Part shown: one piece after another, positions 8,801-14,855 of the stretch
How the letters are laid out: every line of letters begins with the position of its first letter
How positions within the stretch are numbered: position 1 is the first letter of the stretch
Source: JAVBMC01 sp031552845
Lineage (GTDB): Bacteria > Verrucomicrobiota > Kiritimatiellia > RFP12 > DVOR01
Length of the DNA: 20,184 nt
Assembly: GCA_031552845.1 (NCBI GenBank)
Contig: JAVBMC010000048.1
Span: 1-20,184, forward strand
Direction of reading: 5' to 3'
Program-made: the position numbers and the translations under genes
The notes under the pieces: generated by a model
What the model was told of the DNA's origin: nothing
The model's input: the letters and a program-made list of their open reading frames with translations, nothing else
Databases searched by the model: none

Positions 8801-11800
8801 GTTCACGTGCGCATTACCTGTGGCGTTCAGGTACATAAACTCAAAGGGGATACGGCGCGTCTCTCGTGGCTTCAATTTACTGACGGGATAGGTGGCGGAT
8901 GTCACCATCATTTCCAACGTATCCGTCCAAGGATCATCAGAGGCGAAGCGCAACACAGTGCCAGCTCCACCTGTCAATGAAGAATAGGGAATTGGCATTT
9001 CCACATCGCCAGTATTGGTGTACTCCATGAATGCCGTAAAGGCGCGACCTGTGCGCATGGATGGAGGCATGTCCAAACGGGCGACGAGTTGTGCGGGCTT
9101 ATACGCAGCCGTCACGGACAACGCGTCAAAGGAGCGTATTGCTGTGCCAGATTGCGCATTAATCCGATATGTGCCAGCGGGAATCCCGGTTACATCAAAA
9201 ACGACATTAATTTGACTATCGGAAACCAGCATACAGGATTGCGGTTGAATCGTTCCGGATCCACTTAGCCAAATGCTGGTGCTTGAATCAAAACCACCGC
9301 CATACAACGTCATGGATACCGTGCCCATATTTGCCACGGTTCGGATGCCAGCGTCATGCAAATAGACGGCACCGGGAATGAAGCTTGTTTGCACATTGGC
9401 GACACGGCCCCCCCCATTATCAATGGAAACCATCACGTTCGCAAGATCAACACCATTGGGAATCGCCAGCATCCAAACGCCCGGCACAACTTCTAAAGCC
9501 TGCCACTCAAATCCCAACCGAGACGGTGTGCGCCCATTTCCACCGTAGACATTCACAGGGCTGATAGATCTAATGAGTAACACGCCGCCGTCCATACCAG
9601 AGACACCCCCCAGCGAAAAGGCTGTTGTGCTCGCGCTAGAAACCGCCAGATTCACGGAGTTCTCCACCACATTGAGAGATGTAATTGTAATATCAGTCGG
9701 ACTAGAGGCAACGCAATAATTATTATTGGCATTGATGCCTTCAAAGATGTCATGATGACTATTCAAATTCACAGCAACATACCATCGTCCGGGATTCAAT
9801 GCAGGAATAACTACCGTCCCGTTGAATGTTTTCGATTCATTGGGGGCAATATTCCCGTTGGAAACCAATGTGCCAGCCTCAATGAACACTCCTTGTTCAG
9901 AAACGAAAATCACGGTATCACGCCATGCACCATGCACCGTTTCAGTTCCGATGTTTTTTACTGTCCATGCCAACGTAATAGAATCACCTGTCCGTGCTGA
10001 ACCGGGAGCCAACACATCCATTCCCACCAAATCAAGTGTCGAGATCGCATTTTCCGGAATATACTCCGCAACGCCGATATCAGGATATAACCCATTGTCT
10101 GCAGACGTACCTGTTGCCTGCGCCCCCAATACATTTACACGTGGCTGACCATAAGAATCCAATTCCGGTGCTACAGTGCCATCGCCTGCATCAATACACG
10201 GACTTCCCGACTGCAAGCGGAAGTCTCCATTGGCCGGATCAACAAATAGAGGATTCGACCAAACATTACCACTCTGCCCCATCGTTGTCGGATGGGATTG
10301 CAAAGGAACTCCTGCCGGATTATAAATCACACAGTTTTGGTACGTGTTACCCCGTCCTCCAGACCAATCCCATGCGGTATTGATACGGCTGATGATGCAA
10401 TTCTTGAAGTTTTGATTATTGTTGTTGGATAACCGCGTACAATCATAAATAACCGAGTTGACCACCGGGTCAGTCAGAAAATGACGGAATGCGCAGAAGC
10501 AATCCATAATAACCGAGTTGGTCATCGCAAATCGTCCAGACTCAAAGCCAACCGCATACATCATACCATGGGCAATCCGGCTATTGTTGAACGCTACCTT
10601 ACCACCTGTAATCAAAATCATATCATCAATACTTGTGCCGGCGGCGCCGTACAACAATGATGCGTAATCAAATGTCGCAGTGCCGCTTACTGTGATCTTC
10701 TTCCAATCTCCCGGTTGCGGAGTAGCCGAATCGCCATCCTTATTTGTATCGCCGCCATGGGCATCATCACGATAGGAGGTAAAGATAATCGGCTGTGCAC
10801 GTGTGCCGATGGCATTCAGTGTACCACCGCTGTTGACTGTAATTGATGCGTTATTTGTCATCTTAACAATGACCCCCGGTTGAATCGTCAAAGTCGCCCC
10901 ATTGGGAATGGTAATGTTGCCTGATACCAAAATCACTCGACCAGCGTACCATGTTTGCGCTCCCGATAATGTTCCGGATATAATCTCAGTTCTATACCGT
11001 AGGACCGTAGCACCATCAATTGTTACGCCAGTCAATGTATAAACATCCGCCACAGGTTGCGTCGCCGCACGATCCATATTCGTATCGCCGCCGACCTCAT
11101 CATCAGCGAGATGCGTAAACGTCACTCCATTTGCAATACACGCTCCTCCGGACTCTACAAGAATGCCCGTATTTTCCGTAAACTTAACAATGCCCCCCCG
11201 CTCGATCGTCAACGTCTTTCCCGATGGCACCACCACCCAATGCCGCACCACATGAACCTTGTCCGCTCCCCATGTGGTATTGTCTACCAAACGCCCGCCA
11301 TTGACGGTGGTTGATGCACTATCCAATACAATCACTTGCTTTGTAATTTCTGCAGAGGTCAGAATCTTCCACCCAGGAGTCTCCTCCGCAGTATCCCATT
11401 GCGCAACACTACTTCCGTCCGGTTTTCCTTTTAATTCCACGCCATAGGCAATTTGCCCGCCGAGCCCTTGACGAACATCTAAACGAATAGGTGCCCCAAA
11501 AGCAATATCAGTGGCTACGCCCAGTACGGAACCACTCCCGTCCGGTGATTCTTTTACTTCCACACCATTAGCGATTTGCCCGTCAAGCCCTTGACTGATA
11601 TTAAGACACATTGATGCGCCAGAAATAATATCAGTATCAGTGACTGCCACTTCTTGATTGCCCAACTGAATAGATACACGAAAGCCAACACCGAAATAGA
11701 AGGAGGAAAAGTCATCATCCTGATACACTGCGTTACGACTCGCTGACCGGCAGTCTTGGGCACTACTTCCATAACTACCACCACGAACCATCCTGAAATT

Positions 11801-12907
11801 GAAAGAGATGTCAAGGGGAATTGTTGGTCCGATCGGATCAATCACAGCATCTGTACCAAGGCGGTCCTGCCACCAATCAAGACACCATTCGCCGACATTG
11901 CCATGCATGTCGTAGAGTCCCCACGCATTGGGAATCAACACCCCTACTTTACCGAATGACGCATCGTGCCAATCACTGTATGAATACCATCCAACTTCAT
12001 TCATGTTAGGGCAATTAGTTGGATTTGTTAAATTGTGACCACTGTTGAGTGCCGTAATACTTCCTGCTCGACACGCATACTCCCACTGTGCTTCGGTCGG
12101 CAGATCAAAGGTTAAAGATGTTTTTCTCCGCAATATACCCATGAATGACGTCCCATCTACTTGGTTATCCACAGGCCATTGTATTCCTTTGTCCCATCCA
12201 CGAATCTCACCATAGAAAGGTTCCTTCATAGGATTTGTATCACCCCAAAACTCTCCCCACAGACTCTCCCCCGCAATGAGTTTCCATTGTTTTTCGGTGA
12301 CCTCAAAGACCCCCATGTAAAACGGCTTGGTAATCGTAACTTGATGCAGGTCTTCTTGTAGATATTCGTAAGTACTCCGTCCCAATTCATCAGAAGGTGA
12401 CCCCATCATAAATGTTCCTGCGGGGATCAAACGTAACCACAGGTTGGATGTACGACAAGTATCATCAGTCAAGTCAGGCGGTTCAGCAGAGTATCGAACC
12501 GGATATGTTACAGCATTGGTTCCTTCAGAAAGATCCACCACCAAATACGGTGCTGCTCCAGAAAAAACCTGCATTTTCATCGTAAACGACGAACTATTAA
12601 AACTAGGCATATCTTTGGCGGCATCCCACGTCATGCGGTGCTTGCCCGGTTTGACCTGTTGCCCATTTGCCCCCGCTCCGGTCAACGTCCGTAGCATCAC
12701 GGCGATATTACGATCGTTGTCAGTTCCCTGCGGATACACCCACACATCAACATTGGGATCATCAGAGGTGACTTCGTAATCAATATCCACCAACCCATTC
12801 CACGGCCAGCGTGGTGTCACAACTACATCCTTAACCTCCAGCTCCAATGCCAATAAATTACTCGCAAACAAAAGACAAACACTCAATCCAGCCAATAAAC
12901 TTCTCAT
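5825..12907 (-). CDS. Giant secreted FGE-like/beta-helix/CARDB/Rhs fusion protein
   Basis: 2360 aa with a Sec signal peptide (about 1-21). Domains in order: beta-rich N-terminal region (22-150); FGE-sulfatase/SUMF1-like domain (about 155-412, with LIPAGTFMMGSP, FDLPTEAQWEYACRAG, NVGEWCLDWW, MVRGGSYG, GVGFRVS); a 41-residue tandem duplication (426-506); parallel beta-helix region (about 525-945) ending in a choice-of-anchor-Q-like phrase NPLFVDPANGDFRLQSGSPC; CARDB domain (about 957-1080); IPT/TIG-like and second CARDB-like regions (about 1175-1380); Rhs entry domain (about 1455-1530); many YD repeats (to about 2180); Rhs core ending at DPSG (2282). A 78-residue unique tail contains one hydrophobic helix (about 2285-2304) and a charged end. 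Start supported by GAGGAAAG at 12914-12921. The Rhs cage plus variable tip resembles polymorphic toxins, but no toxin family is recognised in the tail and no immunity gene follows. Confidence 0.87.
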   Translation of the reverse strand: MRSLLAGLSVCLLFASNLLALELEVKDVVVTPRWPWNGLVDIDYEVTSDDPNVDVWVYPQGTDNDRNIAVMLRTLTGAGANGQQVKPGKHRMTWDAAKDMPSFNSSSFTMKMQVFSGAAPYLVVDLSEGTNAVTYPVRYSAEPPDLTDDTCRTSNLWLRLIPAGTFMMGSPSDELGRSTYEYLQEDLHQVTITKPFYMGVFEVTEKQWKLIAGESLWGEFWGDTNPMKEPFYGEIRGWDKGIQWPVDNQVDGTSFMGILRRKTSLTFDLPTEAQWEYACRAGSITALNSGHNLTNPTNCPNMNEVGWYSYSDWHDASFGKVGVLIPNAWGLYDMHGNVGEWCLDWWQDRLGTDAVIDPIGPTIPLDISFNFRMVRGGSYGSSAQDCRSASRNAVYQDDDFSSFYFGVGFRVSIQLGNQEVAVTDTDIISGASMCLNISQGLDGQIANGVEVKESPDGSGSVLGVATDIAFGAPIRLDVRQGLGGQIAYGVELKGKPDGSSVAQWDTAEETPGWKILTSAEITKQVIVLDSASTTVNGGRLVDNTTWGADKVHVVRHWVVVPSGKTLTIERGGIVKFTENTGILVESGGACIANGVTFTHLADDEVGGDTNMDRAATQPVADVYTLTGVTIDGATVLRYRTEIISGTLSGAQTWYAGRVILVSGNITIPNGATLTIQPGVIVKMTNNASITVNSGGTLNAIGTRAQPIIFTSYRDDAHGGDTNKDGDSATPQPGDWKKITVSGTATFDYASLLYGAAGTSIDDMILITGGKVAFNNSRIAHGMMYAVGFESGRFAMTNSVIMDCFCAFRHFLTDPVVNSVIYDCTRLSNNNNQNFKNCIISRINTAWDWSGGRGNTYQNCVIYNPAGVPLQSHPTTMGQSGNVWSNPLFVDPANGDFRLQSGSPCIDAGDGTVAPELDSYGQPRVNVLGAQATGTSADNGLYPDIGVAEYIPENAISTLDLVGMDVLAPGSARTGDSITLAWTVKNIGTETVHGAWRDTVIFVSEQGVFIEAGTLVSNGNIAPNESKTFNGTVVIPALNPGRWYVAVNLNSHHDIFEGINANNNYCVASSPTDITITSLNVVENSVNLAVSSASTTAFSLGGVSGMDGGVLLIRSISPVNVYGGNGRTPSRLGFEWQALEVVPGVWMLAIPNGVDLANVMVSIDNGGGRVANVQTSFIPGAVYLHDAGIRTVANMGTVSMTLYGGGFDSSTSIWLSGSGTIQPQSCMLVSDSQINVVFDVTGIPAGTYRINAQSGTAIRSFDALSVTAAYKPAQLVARLDMPPSMRTGRAFTAFMEYTNTGDVEMPIPYSSLTGGAGTVLRFASDDPWTDTLEMMVTSATYPVSKLKPRETRRIPFEFMYLNATGNAHVNYTYTLSSTDPFPWDTNSQYMRPAWANDTLWNLVLANMKQNIGLTWNSWLQRMRANLDYLALQGQHTHLLGHVWQAEVNNALGVDLALPTLATGTDLYRAGRGFGITLSRTYGSGLYSRMRISGIFGQGWSDNITVTLELLDNGNTFNINLPDGGTYTFGKLNNAWQSNQKADTTVLTETATEYILTYRNGTTQRFSKALKRITSIEDLTGNRLVYTYDGSQLASITHSDGQFIAFTYANNRLASASDDQGRTVTYGYTGGLLSSVTAFNGLVTEYKYLPENATALSRALNQVIQPDATTTDYTYSPADGRIATMARNGTDQLVEIRRGLMGGYSIIAPDGTVSIVHLGAFGELLGTEDPLGHVTRYVYKPDTFLLESVTSPTGKRSHFEYDHNFNPISGIDAAANKTTFGYSSGFAQLNRVTDARGRSLSYRYDAKGRPTATIYPDGKTESLEYTANGDVAASLSRNGDRITFAYDNEGRILSKVWPDGRTFTWEYDTKGNLVKISDTETGVISMTYDDAERMTRIEYPGGYGFAYVYDHVGRVTERSSHDGHALRYTYDTLGRLVEMHDQNNDLYVRNTYDPDTGRLVRQLYGNNASVEYVYDPRGFFASITHKAADGSIMDTFTYTHDPDGKRTSLKTTAGTETYGYDLTGQLTAVEYADGKIESFGYDAVGNRLTSINKGGVATAYTANAMNQYLQVGDTSFTHDENGNLATKTVLEQATRYEYDIENRLVKVAKPDGEIWSCKYDAFGNRVSVTDNGITKKYIFIQGVLPSITAEYTDGGILERRYIHVGEILIADETIESNSRRFYHADGLASTRILTGVAGTAIGNMKFDAFGSTRFTNGESTPFGYVGTLGVMNDVSIGFLWMRARSYDATMGRFIQLDPIGLNAGDINQYRYCINAIIDFNDPSGQFIPAVLIPYTVVVIGGLVYYYGIKPVVDDIRYDLSNRQTQREFRKTMEECEKAEKKRGHSSEEARGMCYKFHTGRPY
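11390..11632 (-). repeat. Tandem 123-bp duplication inside the Rhs-fusion gene
   Basis: Encodes residues 426-466 and 467-506. Both units run DI..GA, then QGL-G-QIA-GVE-K, then PDG-S. The DNA units at 11510-11632 and 11390-11509 are clearly related (for example CCGTCCGG and ATTTGCCCG recur 123 bp apart). The repeat sits in the linker between the FGE-like domain and the beta-helix. Confidence 0.75.
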
Positions 12908-13010
12908 ATCACGCTTTCCTCAACTGAAACTCACAGGACAAACATAACTACATCTAACAAAAATCTATTTTTACAAAGACACTCCACGTCCCTGACTCTA
13001 AAACAAGTGG

Positions 13011-13039
13011 ATTGTATTCAATATTCACCCTTAAAGCAA
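13011..13039 (-). promoter_or_regulatory. Candidate promoter for the Rhs-fusion gene
   Basis: On the minus strand, TTGCTT (13034-13039) and TACAAT (13011-13016) are separated by exactly 17 bp, a good housekeeping sigma-factor spacing. Predicted transcription start is near 13004, giving a leader of about 97 nt before the ATG at 12907. Confidence 0.5.
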
Positions 13040-13105
13040 GCCTATTTGAATACCGTCTAGGTGTTATTTTAGGAAGATGGAAAGTAAACTGTTCCATAAA
13101 AAGAC

Positions 13106-13143
13106 AGAATCTGTACAATCGGTAACATCTGCGGATGATTTTC
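13106..13143. repeat. AATCTGTACAATC..CTGCGGATGATTTT module
   Basis: An internally repetitive phrase of roughly 10-11 bp period (AATCTGTAC, AATCGGTAAC, ATCTGCGGATG). It resembles a dispersed intergenic phrase I recall from unrelated bacterial genomes. It is followed by a TCTCCATACCTTTGTGGCTCC stretch of similar character. Function unknown; only this copy is in the window. Confidence 0.4.
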
Positions 13144-13210
13144 CCCGCTTCTCTCCATACCTTTGTGGCTCCACCCCCACATCTTCTCTTAATATCTTCA
13201 AGGGGCGTAA

Positions 13211-13302
13211 ATCACTTGATACCGTACTCATATATCAGGTGATTTCGTACTCGTGAATCACCTGATTCCATACCCATAAATCAAGTGGTACCGTACCCCT
13301 GA
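13211..13302. repeat. Four-unit 23-bp tandem array of palindromic units with nested symmetry
   Basis: Units start at 13211, 13234, 13257 and 13280, exactly 23 bp apart. Each has a 10-bp core (ATCACTTGAT, ATCAGGTGAT, ATCACCTGAT, ATCAAGTGGT) and a 13-bp spacer such as ACCGTACTCATAT or ACCGTACCCCTGA. The arms ATCA/TGAT are constant apart from one change, and the centres are CT, GG, CC, AG. Unit 1 is nearly the reverse complement of unit 4 (one mismatch), and unit 2 is the exact reverse complement of unit 3. The spacers are direct repeats. Flanks CTTCAAGGGG and CCCCTGAAG extend the outer symmetry. Confidence 0.9.
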
Positions 13303-13350
13303 AGAATAAGCGTTTCACCATTGTCTCCCCTTGCTTGTTTTCCTCTTCCA

Positions 13351-13406
13351 TTTATTACCTATAACCTATTACTCATTACTTTCTTTATTGCGTCTCCGCA
13401 TGAGCT
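13351..13406. repeat. Pyrimidine tract plus GCGTCTCCGCATGAGC module, copy b
   Basis: A TTATTACC/TATAACCTATTACTCATTAC tract (13351-13383) followed by GCGTCTCCGCATGAGCT (13390-13406). Same two parts as at 1233-1290 and 13606-13690, here in the opposite order. It lies between the two four-unit arrays. Confidence 0.55.
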
Positions 13407-13420
13407 TTTTTCACAACAGA

Positions 13421-13435
13421 ACACTCGGCGAGTGT
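13421..13435. repeat. Perfect inverted repeat ACACTCG-G-CGAGTGT
   Basis: A 7-bp perfect inverted repeat with a single central base, between the two arrays. It could be an operator or a short hairpin. No T-tract follows, so it is not a convincing terminator. Confidence 0.5.
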
Positions 13436-13467
13436 CGGATTGAATGTTTACATGACTGTGGTAGCGG

Positions 13468-13555
13468 TGACAGCTGGCTTTCAAGAGTGTGACAGCCGGC
13501 TGTCACAACTATGGCAGTTAGCTGTCAGGACTATGACAGCCACCTGTCACAAATT
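13468..13555. repeat. Four-unit 22-bp tandem array of 16-bp palindromes
   Basis: Units start at 13468, 13490, 13512 and 13534, exactly 22 bp apart. The 16-bp cores are TGACAGCTGGCTTTCA, TGACAGCCGGCTGTCA, TGGCAGTTAGCTGTCA and TGACAGCCACCTGTCA, each followed by a 6-bp spacer. Arms TGACAG/CTGTCA are conserved with one change each in units 1 and 3; centres vary (CTGG, CCGG, TTAG, CCAC). Unit 2 is a perfect palindrome. The array lies about 140 bp upstream of the tRNA promoter. Confidence 0.9.
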
Positions 13556-13605
13556 TTACAAAGCCCCGCCGATTTTTCCCAACCTCATCGCAAGCACAAT
13601 ACATC

Positions 13606-13690
13606 CCTCCGCGTCTCCGCGTAAGGCTTCCTTCTACTCTTGTCACTCCCTCACTTATTACTTATTACCTCTTACTTATTACTTCTTATG
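13606..13690. repeat. CCTCCGCGTCTCCGCGTAAG module plus TTATTAC tract, copy c
   Basis: CCTCCGCGTCTCCGCGTAAG (13606-13625) followed by a tract of repeated CTTATTAC-type units (13652-13690). Order is the same as copy a at 1233-1290. The tract ends one base before the -35 box of the tRNA promoter, so it supplies an AT-rich upstream region that could act like an UP element. Confidence 0.6.
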
Positions 13691-13691
13691 A

Positions 13692-13719
13692 TTGACTTTA
13701 GGGCGTAATTTGGTATACT
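13692..13719 (+). promoter_or_regulatory. Promoter of the tRNA-Thr / yycJ-like / fmdB unit
   Basis: TTGACT (13692-13697) and TATACT (13714-13719) with a 16-bp spacer, each one base from consensus. The expected start is near 13726, about 8 nt before the tRNA. The sequence after the -10 box is C-rich (GCACCCC), as in stringently controlled stable-RNA promoters; that control is an inference. Confidence 0.8.
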
Positions 13720-13733
13720 GCACCCCACGTTTC

Positions 13734-13809
13734 GCCAACGTAGCACAGCTGGTAGTGCAGCGCATTCGTAATGCGCAGGTCATCGGTTCGAATCCGATCG
13801 TTGGCTCCA
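13734..13809 (+). tRNA. tRNA-Thr (anticodon CGT, reads ACG)
   Basis: Complete 76-nt cloverleaf. Acceptor stem GCCAACG/CGTTGGC (7 bp, perfect), D stem GCAC/GTGC, anticodon stem GCGCA/TGCGC around loop TTCGTAA, five-base variable loop, T stem ATCGG/CCGAT around loop TTCGAAT. Discriminator T at 13806 and encoded CCA at 13807-13809. The anticodon arm is that of bacterial tRNA-Thr(CGT) genes. The discriminator is T, not the A of the Escherichia coli threonine tRNAs. It is followed 10 nt later by a protein start codon. Confidence 0.96.
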
Positions 13810-13819
13810 TTTCCAACTC

Positions 13820-14599
13820 ATGAACATTTGCGTACTCGGAAGCGGAAGCAAAGGCAACTGCATCTATATTGAAAGCGGTGCCACGCGCCTGCTGATTGAC
13901 CTCGGCCTTAACTACAAGCATACCACCCTGCGCCTCGGTGCCATTGGCATCGATCCCGCCACGATTCAGGGCATTCTTTTCACCCACGACCACACGGATC
14001 ACTGCCAAGGTGCCCGCGTCTTCCACAAGCGACACCCCGAAACACCCCTCTACGCCAACTACGCCACCTCCATCGCCATTGAACGCCGCGCGGCCGCCAG
14101 CCTCCCCGCTTGGGTCAACTTCGAAAACGGCCAAGCCTTCCAACTCGGTTCCTTCACCATTGAACCCTTCTCCGTACCTCACGACGGCACCGACCCCGTC
14201 GCATACGCCATCACCGACGGCACCCATAAAATTCTCATCGCCACCGATATCGGCACCCCCACAAAGCCCCTAAAAAAACATATCGCAGGCTGTGACCTCG
14301 TCCTTATTGAAAGCAACCACGATTCCATCCTCCTGCAAGAGTCCGACCGCGATTACGATCTCATCCAACGTATCCGCGGCCCCCGTGGCCACCTCGACAA
14401 CGATGATGCCGCCGCCCTTATTGCCGCCACTCACACGCCCCGCCTTCAAACTGTCCTGCTGGCGCACCTCAGTGAGGACTGCAACACCGAACGTCTCGCC
14501 CTCACCACCATGCAGCAAGCCCTCCGCCAAGCCGGACGTGAGGACATCACCGTTGAACTCACCTACCAGCACTGCATCAGCCGGCACATCCATCTCTAA
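13820..14599 (+). CDS. YycJ/WalJ-like metallo-beta-lactamase-fold hydrolase
   Basis: 259 aa, cytoplasmic, no signal peptide. The N-terminus MNICVLGSGSKGNC is the typical start of this subfamily. Metal ligands are visible: THDHTDH (His56, His58, Asp60, His61), His121 in SVPHDG, Asp143 in ATDIG and His216 in LLAHLSEDCN. SNHD (165-168) and GPRGHLDNDDAA (187-198) mark the YycJ branch, close to PhnP and ribonuclease Z in fold. Known members are linked to nuclease activity and cell-wall or DNA-damage phenotypes; the substrate here is not known. The ATG is only 10 nt after the tRNA CCA and has no Shine-Dalgarno sequence, so the transcript is probably shared with the tRNA and released by tRNA 3' processing. 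fmdB follows three bases after the stop. Confidence 0.9.
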   Translation: MNICVLGSGSKGNCIYIESGATRLLIDLGLNYKHTTLRLGAIGIDPATIQGILFTHDHTDHCQGARVFHKRHPETPLYANYATSIAIERRAAASLPAWVNFENGQAFQLGSFTIEPFSVPHDGTDPVAYAITDGTHKILIATDIGTPTKPLKKHIAGCDLVLIESNHDSILLQESDRDYDLIQRIRGPRGHLDNDDAAALIAATHTPRLQTVLLAHLSEDCNTERLALTTMQQALRQAGREDITVELTYQHCISRHIHL

Positions 14600-14602
14600 G
14601 CC

Positions 14603-14854
14603 ATGCCAATCTACATCTACCAAGCTAAAGACGAAGCTCACTCGTGTCGCTTTTGCGTACGCCCCTTTGAGATCATGCAGAAGCTCGCAGACCCCCGCCT
14701 TGAGGTTTGCCCTCACTGCAACAATCCCATACAAAAGATCATCACAGCACCTGCCATCGGCCGCTCCAAGTCAAATCTCGACACGCGCGCCAAGGCCGCC
14801 GGCTTCCACAAATTAAAGAAGCTCGGCAAAGGCGAATACGAAAAGCTCTACTAG
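14603..14854 (+). CDS. FmdB-family zinc-ribbon protein
   Basis: 83 aa. It opens with MPIYIYQAKD and has two zinc knuckles, C15-x2-C18 and C36-x2-C39, separated by FEIMQKLADPRLEV, the classical FmdB pattern. The C-terminal part GFHKLKKLGKGEYEKLY marks the longer variant I associate with PVC bacteria. FmdB was proposed as a regulator of amidase or formamidase genes, but the family is widespread and its real role is unclear; a small nucleic-acid or protein-binding zinc ribbon is a fair description. It starts 3 bp after the yycJ-like stop with no Shine-Dalgarno sequence, so translation is probably coupled. Its stop is one base from the stop of the opposing SIS gene. Confidence 0.88.
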   Translation: MPIYIYQAKDEAHSCRFCVRPFEIMQKLADPRLEVCPHCNNPIQKIITAPAIGRSKSNLDTRAKAAGFHKLKKLGKGEYEKLY

Positions 14855-14855
14855 C

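Noticed and set aside
7625..8980. Long open frame on the plus strand opposite the Rhs region, with a second one at 6680-7567
   Set aside because: They are antisense shadows of the YD-repeat coding frame; no recognisable domains and strong coding evidence on the minus strand.
11670..12450. Diversity-generating retroelement target in the FGE-like domain
   Set aside because: The fold is a known target type, but no reverse transcriptase or template repeat is in the window and the end of the domain is not rich in AAC/AAT codons.
13077..13256. 59-codon plus-strand frame running from an ATG after AGGAAG into the 23-bp array
   Set aside because: Its sequence is made of intergenic repeat modules read in one frame and the putative ribosome binding site is too close to the ATG; likely not a gene.
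13211..13555. CRISPR array
   Set aside because: Units are short palindromes with 6- or 13-bp spacers that are themselves related within the 23-bp array; there are only four units and no cas genes.
13440..13691. 83-codon plus-strand frame over the 22-bp array
   Set aside because: It consists of repeat modules and overlaps the tRNA promoter region; no protein features.
13734..13809. tRNA gene as an integration (att) site
   Set aside because: No integrase and no duplicated tRNA 3' end in the window; the tRNA is followed directly by a housekeeping-type gene.
13679..14227. 182-codon minus-strand frame across the tRNA and the YycJ-like gene
   Set aside because: Antisense to a confident tRNA and a confident CDS; a compositional shadow.
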